DNA of 64,000 nucleotides from Pilatotrama ljubarskyi (taxonomy: Eukaryota > Basidiomycota > Agaricomycetes > Polyporales > Polyporaceae). Below the pieces are notes generated by a model, which worked only from the letters and a program-made list of their open reading frames with translations, did no database searches and was not told the DNA's origin. The stretch covers positions 10,640-74,639 of the forward strand of contig MU277709.1 of the NCBI GenBank assembly GCA_022385805.1, given 5' to 3'. Both the position numbers and the translations under genes were made by a program. Shown one piece after another: positions 1 to 10,700 of the stretch; the stretch's first letter is position 1, and each line of letters opens with the position of its first letter.

Positions 1-378
1 TGGAATTCGAGAGCGCAGAAGACTGTTGCGCACTCTTCCACTGAAGCCGAGTACATGGCACTCAGCGACTGTAGCCGCCAAGTAGTCTGGATCCGCAACT
101 TGCTTGGCGAGATCGGCTACAAACTCGGACCCATTCCCATCGCCGGTGACAACCAGGGATCGCTCTTCATGAGCTCGAACCCAGTCACTGAAAGTCGGTC
201 GAAGCATATCGACATCCGTTACCATGCCATTCACGACTACATCGAGAATGGACTCGTCGAGGTATTCTACGTCGACGGTAACGACAACCCGGCCGACCTC
301 TTCACGAAGAACTTGGGTCACGTCAAGTTCAATAGATTCAGAGACCAACTCGGCCTTGAGTTCTACGACTCGGCCTAA
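1..378 (+). CDS. Ty1/copia retrotransposon polyprotein, RNase H C-terminus (partial)
   Basis: An open frame runs from the first base of the window to a TAA at 376-378. It contains the typical copia RNase H block SSTEAEYMALSD at codons 12-23, then DNQGSLFMSSNPV, RSKHIDIRYHAI and NPADLFTK near the C-terminus. In Ty1/copia elements this domain is last in the polyprotein and degrades the RNA strand during reverse transcription. Gag, protease, integrase and reverse transcriptase would lie upstream, outside the window. The frame is intact here and is followed 58 bases later by the polypurine tract and LTR, so the element may be young. The family assignment is firm. Whether the whole element is functional cannot be judged from this end. 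Confidence 0.93.
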   Translation, partial: WNSRAQKTVAHSSTEAEYMALSDCSRQVVWIRNLLGEIGYKLGPIPIAGDNQGSLFMSSNPVTESRSKHIDIRYHAIHDYIENGLVEVFYVDGNDNPADLFTKNLGHVKFNRFRDQLGLEFYDSA

Positions 379-427
379 TCGGCTGCTTTCAGCGCCATAC
401 GCTCGCGTGCACCCCGTTGCACTTAGC

Positions 428-436
428 GAGGGGGAG
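428..436 (+). other. Polypurine tract of the copia element
   Basis: A purine-only run (GAGGGGGAG) sits directly against the 5' TG of the LTR. This is the expected position of the plus-strand primer of an LTR retrotransposon. Confidence 0.7.
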
Positions 437-704
437 TGTTGAACTAGGTGCTTAGTAATAGCAGCATAGTCAACCGGTCGCACTTAGTCATAGGTGCTGA
501 CGCACAGACAATAGAGTTTGTGGCTGGTAGATACTGGATAGTTCTAGCACAGCCACATGTACAGTAGTATATAAGACCGCTCTGTAGGAGCGGATCTCAA
601 AAGTCGCTTTCTTCTCTCAACCACTACGTGTGCCTCTACCCAAGTGCTCCACAGGTAAGCTGAGCCTAGCGGGCTTTCCGCTGCGTGCCAAGCCCTGCTC
701 AACA
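437..704 (+). repeat. 3' LTR of the Ty1/copia element (268 bp)
   Basis: The block starts TGTTGA and ends TCAACA, a perfect six-base terminal inverted repeat with the canonical TG...CA ends. It lies immediately after the polypurine tract and contains a TATA box at 568-575. Its right edge falls exactly where the reading frame of the neighbouring integrase-core gene stops making sense, which supports the boundary. The other LTR is outside the window, so LTR identity (insertion age) cannot be measured here. Confidence 0.85.
568..575 (+). promoter_or_regulatory. TATA box inside the LTR
   Basis: TATATAAG lies about 130 bases into the LTR, the normal place for the retrotransposon promoter at the U3/R boundary. 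It points towards the plus strand. Confidence 0.6.
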
Positions 705-709
705 GCTAT
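705..709. other. Presumed target-site duplication of the copia insertion
   Basis: GCTAT follows the CA end of the LTR. Copia insertions normally duplicate 5 bp. The left copy lies outside the window, so the duplication itself is not confirmed. Confidence 0.5.
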
Positions 710-1744
710 CCCAAAGTTCTCAGTGGCCGGGATCGCTCTGAGTGACCATAGGGACCGCTGCAAGCAGTGCAGAGGAGCAGAGGATAAGACATGAGCTTCT
801 GACATCGCTTATATTCTTATAGGTCGATCAGAGTGCGCACCTCCAAGTTTTCGGGCTGCTTGCAGATAGTAGCTGGTGATAAGTCGAGGATTTGAGTTGT
901 TCCACCACACGCGGAGCCACTTGATTTGGCCAGCCCCGGGCTCGAGCCCACAGTGAAAGAAGAGTCCGAATCGTGCCCACTTGTCATGCTGGTCAAAGGT
1001 CCATATATCATTGACGCCCGCAGTCCAAAACCGATGACGCTTGAATTTGCGATGCTTTCGAGCACGCACAGCATCTGGTTCAGTCAGAGCAAGCCACTCT
1101 GATACCAATGCTCTATGATGGGTCGTATCATTGTGAGCGAGGCAAGGTCAGCTTTTCGAATGTACATGCTTAGAGTCACCTTGATACCCGGATATTATAT
1201 GTGAAACGCAAAGCCTCCACGAGACCCTGCGCTCCTTTCTGAGGGAAACGGGCCTTTACTGCGGAAGTGTACACATGTATAGACTCAAGTGTATGTTTCT
1301 GCTGCCGAGTTTTCTTCAACTGCCATTGCTTACGCAGGCATTTCACGGACGATTGGCTGCGTAACAGTCAATGAGCATTTTCACATGAGTACGTGGTGCG
1401 GATGACAGCGCAATGCTGGGATGCACTCGCACCTTAGCCCGTAAATACTATTGTCGAAATGACGACGGCATCTTCTGGCTATATCTGCATCCGTCAGGCC
1501 GAGAGTATAGTAGTATGTCAATGGTCCCTTGAGAATGCTATCTGGAGCTGTCAATTTGGAGTATTATTAGCCCTCTGGATGATGGTACTATGGCTGTAAA
1601 CACGCAAGACGTACGGCAGGGCTTGTATTGGTTTTTCCGTTTGTTATGGTTGCTAACACCTTCTTGAGAAGCCTGCTCTGGCTCAATCAGGTCAAGAACT
1701 TCGGCTTCGCTGTCGGACAAGCTAGCATGGCTTGAAGCATCCAT
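705..1744 (-). pseudogene. Integrase-core-domain gene disrupted by the copia insertion
   Basis: Reading the minus strand, codable blocks appear in order: an acidic start MDASSHASLSDSEAEVLDL (ATG at 1744), then TYYYTLGLTDADIARRC (near 1500), then a block ending FTYNIRVSR (near 1200). After these comes a long frame from 1108 to 809 with WTFDQHDKW and LEPGAGQIKWLRVWWNN. These blocks fit the fungal rve-like integrase core family, with a D in FDQHD and a second D in TQSDPG near 735. Introns separate the blocks. One extra base near 725 breaks the frame between SDPG and ENFGIA. At ENFGIA the match ends exactly at the LTR edge at 705, so the C-terminal part, including the expected catalytic Glu, lies beyond the retrotransposon. 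I infer an older integrase-type gene split by a later copia insertion. The family name rests on remembered motifs. Confidence 0.7.
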
Positions 1745-1991
1745 AGAGATGGATATAAATGAGACAGAGTTATGAAGAACACTTGCCTGAGATGTGAAAA
1801 ATGCGAGCGTACAGCCACAACACCCCGGTGGTGTGACCGACGCGACCTTACAACACGCGCTCACGTGGATAGATAACAGGATGGAGCCTACTACCTGGCA
1901 CATTATGACTCAGTGGTACAACATGCAAGACTGGTTCAGTAAGTATAGCAAATATTAATAAGTGCAGCGGCCGTACAGAGGCCTACAGAAA

Positions 1992-4513
1992 CTAGGTATG
2001 TATTTTCCCATCCTCAAGAAGCAGCTGCTGTATATCAGAATGCACTCGACGACGTTTGACAGACACATTATCACCACCAGATGAAGTGATGTCCGTGAAA
2101 ACGTCTGACCGCTCGTGGGACCGCTTGGTGGGGACCAGCTTGGCCTGCCAGCCGCCGGGTCCGCTTGCACGGGATGCAGCGCTCTTGCGCTTTCCTAGCT
2201 TATGGCGCCCATCCTTCTTCCGCTGAACACCTGCAACCTGGCGCTGACGAAAGTGCTCCGCTAGCACTGGGCTGCCTTGGCAGACCGCAAGCCTGAGTAT
2301 CAATACATTGTTAGCACCATACCAAGCTGCAACAACGATATTTGTCCATCACATACTGAAAGTTCTTCCTGCCTTTTGGACCACCGCGCACAACCTGTAT
2401 TCCTGTTGCGCAGTATTCCAGCGGGCCGATGGCAACACCACGCCCCTTGATGATGTTGACGAAGAGCTCCTTGTTGCGTTCCTCCACGGATTCCATGCTG
2501 AACGCTTGGTCGCACTTCTGCGCCCACTGATTGATCGACTCTGATGTTGGGTCGCTCTTGTCCGGAAGCCTGCATAAGCAGTTGCATCCGTTAACGTGTC
2601 AAGGACTCCTGTGTGCATTCATGTTGCTCACCATGTGTTGAACGGAAGCAGAGAAAGAGGGATTACTGAGGTAATGCCCCACAGTGCTTTCTGGGAGGTC
2701 ATATCACTCCGGTATAGCTTTGTCTCAATGTATGATGCACGCATGGCCTCCGCTGGCAAGAACAAGGCTTCTGCATAGACAGACGTCTGCAGATTGGTTT
2801 GCGTTCTGTCGAGATCTGATAAAGCATCACTGAGCAACTTGTGTAATATTCCGTAAAGTGACGCACCAAGCTGACGGTATATAGCTGTCAAAGGATCCAG
2901 CGGTTTCTCAGGGTAGGGTGACAGGCCAGAAAGTTCCTGCCAGGTGCTGTAGCCGAAGATAAGATGTCCCAGGTTGAACGAGGGATGACTGCCAGGGCCA
3001 TCCCTTGTCAGCGCAGGCCGCAGATATGTGGGCTCGAAGACATCATACAGGCCCATGCTGGCATCACGTACTCCCAGCATTGGAACGGCACTGGGACACT
3101 CAGCTGCATCTGTGTCCTGCGAACAGTCAGCGAGGATGGCCTAGCAAGGCAATGTACTTAGTACGCTACATTCATGTCAGGTAGAGAGATAGCCTGAGAG
3201 CATACTCACCTCATATTGGTCCCAGAGAATCTTCATGCGCTCGGACACATTCACGCGTCGTTTTGCATGCACATACAGGCGGTGTGAGTATGCCTCGCGC
3301 TGTAAGTATGTCGGGGCAAGTATATAACCGACATAGGCACCCTCCTCCACGAACTCACTGCCTGAACAGTGAGGAAACCAGAATGATATAGGGATCATGG
3401 AATGACATACATGATTTCAGTGCGCGCACGATGGGCGAATGCCCAGAATGCTTCACATAGACGTGCCAAGCGGGACGGGCAAGCAAACAGCTCCCCCTCT
3501 GTGAGGAAGACTGAGAGACCTACATATATTCAACACGTCAGCTGAAGTAGGTAATACTGTATCACTGACAGACGCACCTGCCATGAAGAAGAGCTCGACC
3601 ACGGTATATGTTCCTACGCCTCCAAAAACACGTCTGTATGTTTCACGGACAGCTGTCGTAGCAAGGGCTGTCTTTTTGTGAAACCCAACATTTGCTGCCC
3701 GTTCAACACACTCGGCGAGAGCAGCGAGGAAGGCAGTATAGTCTTCATAGACATCGAGATGCTGAATGGGAACGTCTTGAATTTGTGGGTCAAACCAATG
3801 GGGCTGCCAGGTTGAATAGTTCAGTTCTGCTACCTCATATCATTTACAGATCGCTTGGGGTACGTACCGTCCACAGTAGGTCCAATGTCAGGAGAGCGAG
3901 GACGTAGTCGCCCAGATCCAGTGCAATGGCAACACGAAAACCACGCGCCTGTAGAGTCCATGACTCATGAGTCAGACTCCTGGGATGGACGGTAGACTCC
4001 ACATCACTGCAGAAAGAACTCACGCACGTTCTCGATACAGCTAACCTGTGATATCTCCTCGTCCCACTGTTGACGGGTGTAGGGCTGTGCCGTGCAGTGG
4101 GTGAGCAGTTGAACCTGCCAATACCGCCGTGAGTGCGACTGGACTCAGTCATTATGTAGCTGCAATATACGTACCTGGAAGTGCAGTTCCCCTAGGTCCA
4201 AGATGAGGGTTCGTGGAGTATGATCAATACCGCAGAGCCGGAGACCATTAAGGGAGGGACGAGGGCGGCCGGCGATGTCATGAGGCCAAACATAGCGCTG
4301 AGCATGTTGGCTACCCCGCTTGATGCTGGAGTCAGGGTTCAGCATATAGACCAGGCCTTTCCCTCCTGGACTGCTCTTTCGCATTTTCTTGCGCTCTTGA
4401 ACCGTTGCATCCGCCCAGATTGCTTGAAGATGCAAGGGGGAACGGTGTTGGACGTCAGTGTACCAGCGCCGGACCGTATGAAAGCAAGCCTCCGCTTCTG
4501 TATACTCGGGCAT
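1992..4513 (-). CDS. Uncharacterised multi-exon protein
   Basis: At least seven minus-strand exons fit together by splice consensus and protein-like sequence. Exon 1 (4513-4175, MPEYTEAEACFHTVRRWY) ends at GTACGT. Exon 2 is 4114-4046 (23 codons). Exon 3 is about 3952-3869 (RGFRVAIALDLGDYVLALL). A block near 3850-3590 contains EDYTAFLAALAECVERAA. A block near 3370-3210 contains VEEGAYVGYILAPTYLQRE. A large exon at 3080-2628 contains FNLGHLIFGYSTWQELSGL. The exon at about 2575-2330 contains GRGVAIGPLEYCATGIQVV, and the last exon ends at the TAG at 1992-1994 with a basic, KR-rich tail (VQRKKDGRHKLGKRK). I recognise no domain. The basic tail suggests a nuclear protein. It could be a host gene or a gene of a transposon, given the mobile elements next door. 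The 3'-most intron is unclear: the neatest junction gives only about 30 nt. Confidence 0.6.
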
Positions 4514-4974
4514 CTTTGCAGCAGATGGACCTCAAGCAGCAGTGAGCGACGTCGCCAGAATACGAGATGGGAGCAAGCAGAGGCTGCTGAAGCGCGACGC
4601 GCGACATGTCGCGTCCTGTGACAGGACGTGTGCCGTGACAAGCGGTCTTGATAGCGCTCTCACGTCGCTTTCGTATCATCCCTGGCCTCGAATCGCCGTC
4701 TGTCTGTCTGATACTCCAACCAAAATAATGCCATGAGACAGCGTATACATACAACAGTCGCCAATACATGCTTGCGGACACGCTCCCGCGGTGATCGGGA
4801 CGAGAGCTACACAGTAGGGGCGCACTAGAGGTCGTTCCAGTGGGGGTGCGGGAAGATAATCACAGAAGGCAGAGAACACGCACATAGTACGCGAGACGGA
4901 ATAGAACGAGCCCACCTCAGCACGTGCGCAAAGCAGACATGGACCGCGTAGAGAGAGAGCACGGGCGCATGCTC
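4514..4974. other. Intergenic, 461 bp
   Basis: This is the upstream region of the uncharacterised minus-strand gene and lies downstream of the monooxygenase pseudogene. I see no convincing gene. Short frames on both strands lack coding character, and I found no clear TATA box. Confidence 0.5.
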
Positions 4975-6460
4975 ACAATCTCAAGAGCACCCGCTCGCCT
5001 GCCGGACGCCTACACCCCAACTGTCTTCTCGCCCACCTCGCGCCACCACCTTTGCGCCTCCGAGTCCGTGTGCTATGCAAACTGGACCGCGTTCTCCATC
5101 CTGTCCGCCCAGTGCTTCGGGCTCCCCTCGAGCGCGCATCATGCGCAGCTCGGCCTCCATCGCCTGCCGCATCTGCGCGTCGCGCGCCTCCTGCTCGAGC
5201 CCGTCCGGGAGGCGAAAGGTCTCCTGGTTCAGGCACGAGTGGCGCTGCGTCTCGGCCGTGCGCGGGAGGCGCACGTCTTGGTACGCCTGCAGGAGCGGGG
5301 CAAGCTGCGCGGGGTGCGTCCGCCGCGAGAGGATGTTGCCGAGCACCGCAGCGTCCTCAATGGCCATCGCTACTCCTTGTGCACGGTAGGGCTATACCCG
5401 GGACGTGAGTAAGATGACTTTTGCTTGAAGGTGAGACGCACCAGCTATGACATGCGTCGCTGAGGAGGATGACCTTGCACGAGGGATGTATCCACGTCTT
5501 GAGGGGGTGACGGTCCGTCAGATGCCACTTGAGTGCCAATTTCACAAACCCAAGAAGCTCCCGGATACTATCAGGCGCCAACCACTCGTCAGCGGCTGTC
5601 AGGCGTCATGCTGTCGCTAGAGCACTTACCCAGGCTCGTAGTCCGCAAAGTCGGCGCGCACCTTGGCCGCGCTGCCCTCCGCTGTCTGGGACTCGACGGA
5701 GCGGTCATCCGGGTGGGCGAGAACAATGCTGTACTCTTTCTTGGCTCGCTGTTTACGTCTCGCATGAGAAGGGGGGCAACTACCGCGCAGCTGCAGTTAC
5801 TCACAATACAGTAGGCCATGATATGTGGGCCAGGACCCATCCATGAAGGTCGTCTCGGGGGTGTGAAAGAACGGCGTTAAGGTCCGGCTTCTGCAGCAGC
5901 AAGTCTGCGGGGACGACGGCGCGGTAAACCGCATCTCCCGTGGGCTCCGCAGGGTTCGTGTGCCCGTGAACAACCTTCTGGATGATGCTCTTGACGCCGT
6001 CCACACCGATGATAGCCAGATTGGAGCGTGAGGGAGGGGGCGTTCGGGTCAACACTGATGGCCGTCGACTTCAGACCAAGGGTAATGAACAGCAGCAAGC
6101 TCGAACAGGAGCTTGTGCATATCGGCTCGGTGGATGTCGTAGTACGGCGCGTCGTACTCTTTTTCCATGTCTGACCAGCGGGTGTACGCGATGCGCTGCG
6201 GGTGTCATACTGTCGAAGAACGATGGCCTCTGGGCGGACTGCGACACGCTCGAGGGCGTCGTCGACGCCCACCTCCTGAGCAGGCGCGATACGTTGGGGG
6301 CGACCTGGATGCCGGGACCCGGACTCGAAGAGGGTGACCTTGTGACCAGCCTGGCCGATGCAGTGTGCGGTGGCGAGGCGGGCCATGCCGCAGCCGACGA
6401 TGAGGACGTCGAGGGGGTGTGTAGCCTTGCGGCCGTTGGCGCATTGGTACGTTCTTAGCA
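4975..6460 (-). pseudogene. FAD-dependent monooxygenase (salicylate hydroxylase-like), multiply disrupted
   Basis: The minus strand carries the family's blocks in order but in shifting frames. The dinucleotide-fold start is DVLIVGCGMARLATAHCIG (near 6380), with R where the third glycine of GxGxxG belongs. Then follow GPGIQVAPNVSRLLRRW, VDDALERVAVRPEAIVLRQ, QRIAYTRWSDMEKEYDAPY, ITLGLKSTAISVDPNAP, IIGVDGVKSIIQKVVHG, WMGPGPHIMAYC, LLSDACHSW and AMAIEDAAVLGNILSRRTH. Each transition between the first seven needs a frame change, consistent with single-base losses (for example one G missing after RRW). Near 5070 the C-terminal frame also has a TAG where related proteins have a tyrosine. Introns with normal splice sites remain around 5800, 5600 and 5440. 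I infer a decaying gene for a flavin hydroxylase of aromatic compounds. Repeated assembly errors are the alternative, but neighbouring genes read cleanly. Confidence 0.8.
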
Positions 6461-7729
6461 GTGGGACACTTCAAGATCGAACCTCCAGGACGTAGAAAAG
6501 TCCTGTCAGCCCATACTATTCTCCGTGTGTGCGACTATATTTGCTCACCGTAGTCGCTCCTGGACGACTTGACTCCGATGAACACCCTGGACAGCCTCGG
6601 GATGAGCGTTCATCACTGGTAGGTGGAGGAAGGACTGGTTGAGGCGAAAGTGAGTGTTCCCCGGCTCACGAGAGATTGCCCGCCGATGGGTTCGGCGTGC
6701 TCTCGGCTCGAGCCTTATAGCTTTGTCGAGATTTCTGCTCGAGATGTTGGCCGGTTTGTACCATGCTCCCTGAGCGCATATCGAGGTGCTCACCATGACT
6801 GCGACGTGAGGATCACCGGCGAGGATAGACCGTCCTGACTCCCGAGTGTTGAGCGTTCGAGGGCGTCCTCCGTGCGGTCATGCCGCCCGACGTCGCGCAC
6901 CGTAATGACATCGGTGTACGGGGTGCGTGTGTGAGTACCACTCCTCCTGTACGCAATGGCAGAGCAGGCTTACCGCAATCATATGTTCTTGAAGCTATGC
7001 AGACCGTGCACGGCGTATGCTATACGGACTTGTCCATACAGTGGGTGGGCTGGAAGAGCGGAAGTGAGCCCTCTTGACGGCGGGTGCTGTGTTCGCAGCT
7101 GCAAATCGAGAACGATTGCTCACCGTTTGTCTATAGGACCCAGCGGCCAGACGTATGTTGAAGGCAAGAGTGGACGCGTATGCAGACACAGGTCGAAGGC
7201 AAGACGTGCACAGCGCGTGAGCGCTTGCGCTTGGAGAAGCTCAGCAGTCCCGGCCAAACCCTAGCCCTAGACTCATAATCTTAAGCACGGCGGTTGTCGA
7301 ACGCGAAATAGGTTCGCTCAGCGGTGTCAGAAGTAGACATCAGGAACTCGCGTGTCTCGGGCGTCTATGGAGGTCGCGGCGGGCGCTTGTGAAGCTGACC
7401 CGTCCTGCTTGCCATACGAGACCAATCCAAACCTCGCGCGGAGCCCCAATGGAGATCGGGATCTGAGCACGCCCCGTTGGGCCGGGACAGGTCCGGGGGC
7501 CCGCCTGCGCGCATCGCACTCGACCTGCTCGCCGTCCACGACAGCGGGCACAACCCCTCCTCTCCCACACCCTCCACTGCTCAGTCCGCTGTTTAGTCGG
7601 GCTGTACCTAAGCACAGGCGGTGCGCTCCTCCTGCGATCTGACAACCAACCTTGACTGTGCTGCTGTCACCTGTACCTACTTATCCCACACCCGGCGAGC
7701 GAAGCAGAAGCTACTCCCGCGCCCGTCCC
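6461..7729. other. Intergenic, about 1.27 kb
   Basis: The region separates the monooxygenase pseudogene from the Adp1-like transporter. Minus-strand codons around 6560-6800 (REPGNTHFRLNQSFLHLPV) look faintly protein-like and could be debris of another gene, but no start, domain or splice pattern supports a call. The transporter promoter must lie in the right part. I see no TATA box. Confidence 0.4.
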
Positions 7730-10700
7730 ATGATGCTCTCCCTGGGCATGCATCGTCTGGTTCTTCCGGCATCTTTGCTGTTGCTCTGGGTGCAGAACGC
7801 TGAGTCTCGTAGAAATGTGTCTCTGGGCTACTCCTTGAACGCGCAGCAATCGCTATCGGTATGTTGCGCATTGCTCATCTATATTCGGATCGCGGTACTC
7901 AGCGACGCGTAGTCTTTAGAGGTTGTGAACGGGAGACCAGGTACGGACCTCAGATCCCTTTCTGTATGAATGGGCGACTCAAGAAGTGCGCAGAGCGTTG
8001 CCCGCCTTGCTTCAACTGCCAGCTCGACGCGTTTACCTGCGGCAACTTCGGAGAGTGCTCCAAGTTCGATGGCCAATGCAAGTGCCCTCCAGGCTGGGCT
8101 GGCATAGACTGCTTGACTCCCCGTACGTCATTATCCCGCATGTTTCCTGTGCATAGGCGTCTGATATGCCGTAGAATGTGACTCCCTTGCGGACGGCGAC
8201 CACCGCAGACAACGAGAAGATGGAAAGGAATGCGAGTGCAAAGAGGGCTGGACCGGTATAAACTGCAACGGTAAGAGAATCCCAGATACGACCCGAAAAG
8301 CCAGCATAGCTCATGCAACCCAGTGTGCAAGACGGATGACGCCTGTATCGGCTTCCCCATCCGAGGCCATCCCGTCGATGATGATGATAGAATCGGGAAC
8401 ATGACCTGCTACAAGGGGGGCGAAACGGTCTTCCAGAATCACCAGATGTGCAATGTCACCAGTATGTTTCCGAACAGACACTGTTGTCTGGTAGCTCAAA
8501 CGAAGCCTTGCAGACCGCAAGATTCTCGATATGCTACCTGACAGGCCGCCACAAGTGACCTTCGGTTGCGACAGCGATGACAAGACGTGCCAGTTCCAGT
8601 TCTGGACGGCCCAAGTGGAGTCCTTCTACTGCCAGCTGCGTCAGTGCAACTCTCGGGCGCAGCACAGCTACGACAAGAACTCTACCTACTACGATTGCGA
8701 GACGCTCGAGTGCAAGTGTGTGCCTGGGAGGTTCATCTGCGGCGAGGATGGCAGTCTGGGTAAGCCTGAAAGTACTACTGTCGCGTGACTCCGGCTGATA
8801 AGTCCTGCGTAGACATCACGGACTTCCTCAAGGAGCAGATCAAGGGACCTGCATCCTTCAGCTGCACCACTGGCCAAGGGTGCAAATTCGAGGAGCCGGG
8901 CATGAACGAGCTCATCATGACCTTCTTCGGCGACAGCTACATCACCCTTCAGTGCGAGGGCGGCGAATGCCTGCATTACTCGCAAGTCCCCGGTTATGAA
9001 GTGAGTGCATACGTGGTCTTGTCCGCAAAAGCGGGCTGATATTCGGGTGCAGCCGCCGCCTAAACCAGACAACACTGCGTTCGTCGCGCTGAGCATCGCA
9101 GGCGCCGGCCTCATCGTGATCCTGGTTTCTGCGAGTGAGTTCCTCCGCAGACAGATCGTCAGCATACACCGCCTAACTCTCCGATACAGTCCTCTGGTAT
9201 GCCGGTCGGGCGCGTTCCAGCGACTTCGGCACGATCCGCCTCCCCGATAACGAGTCCGCGAAGCTCATGACGGACCACGTCCCCGCATCGCTTCACTTCT
9301 CCAACATCTCCTATTCGCTCGGCGGACGCACGATCCTGGACAATATCTCCGGCAGTGCCAAACCCGGGCAGCTGCTCGCGATCATGGGCGCGTCGGGCGC
9401 GGGCAAGTCGACGTTCCTCGACATCCTGGCCAGGAAGAACAAGAAAGGCAGCGTGAGCGGGACGACGCTCGTGAACGGGCGCGAGATCGCGGACGCGGAC
9501 TTCAAGAAGGTCATGGGCTTCGTCGACCAGGAAGACACGCTGATGAGCACGCTCACGGTGTACGAGACTGTGCTATATTCGGCGCTGCTCCGATTGCCCA
9601 GGGAGATGAGCCTCGAAGCGAAGAAGTACCGGACGCTGGAGACGATGAACGAGTTGGGTATCCTGGGTATCAAGGACTCGCGTATTGGCGATACTGGTGA
9701 GTGACACTTCGTCGGTGATCTTGGGCTGTGAATGACAAGCTTTGGCAGGTCGGCGATCCATCTCTGGTGGTGAGAAGCGTCGGGTGTCGATCGCGTGTGA
9801 GCTGGTCACCAGTCCTTCGATTCTCTTCTTGGACGAGCCTACCAGCGGTACGCCATACCATCGTTCGAACATTGGTGCCGCTTACTGACTTCGGCACCAG
9901 GTCTCGATGCGTACAATGCACTGAGCGTCGTTGACAGCCTCGTCTCCCTCGCCCGTGACTACAACCGTACTGTCGTGTTCACAATTCACCAGCCCCGTAG
10001 CAACATTGTGTCGCTGTTTGACCAACTCATTGTGCTCGCCCAGGGCAAGCTCATCTACTCTGGCGAGGCTGACAAGGTCACGGACTACCTCGCGGAGATC
10101 GGCCACCCATGCCCTTTGGGCTTCAACGTTGCGGACTTCTTGAGTATGTCTCTCGTGCATGTCCCGACCAACGACGATACTCACGCGCACTTCGTAGTCG
10201 ATCTGACGATGCAAGCCGGCATGGAGCCACACTCTCTCGACAGCCCGCCCGCCGAAGCGGCCCATCCCGCAGACGACGAGGACTCGAACATCCGGGACGA
10301 AGAGCGCGCGTTCGCTCGAGACCGTTCGTCGTCCATTTCCTTGCACTCGGCGTACCGCGTGCCTCACGCTGCAGGTGGTGCTGATGAAGGGACGACCGAG
10401 TCCACGACACGCGCGGGCTCCATCCACTCCTCCACCGCGTACATCCGCCGGCAGACGACGCGCCTCCTCGAGGCGATCAAGCCGTCCAGTGGCGTGCGGG
10501 ACGGGCCCGTCCCGCCGAAGCTCGCCGAGCTCATCGACGCGTACAAGCGCAGTGAGATCGCGAGCGCATTGAGCGCGGAGATCGAGGAAGTTGCGAGTAC
10601 TCCGGCTGCGCAGGGCAATGGGAACGGGAACGGGCATGGGACGGCGGAGCTCCCGGACGTCGCAGTAGAGAGCAACATCACCCGTGGTAGGAAGCGGGCC

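Noticed and set aside
9882..10637. A 251-codon frame antisense to the Adp1-like transporter
   Set aside because: It mirrors the coding exons of the transporter, whose frame carries Walker B and H-loop motifs. The antisense frame is a GC-codon artefact.
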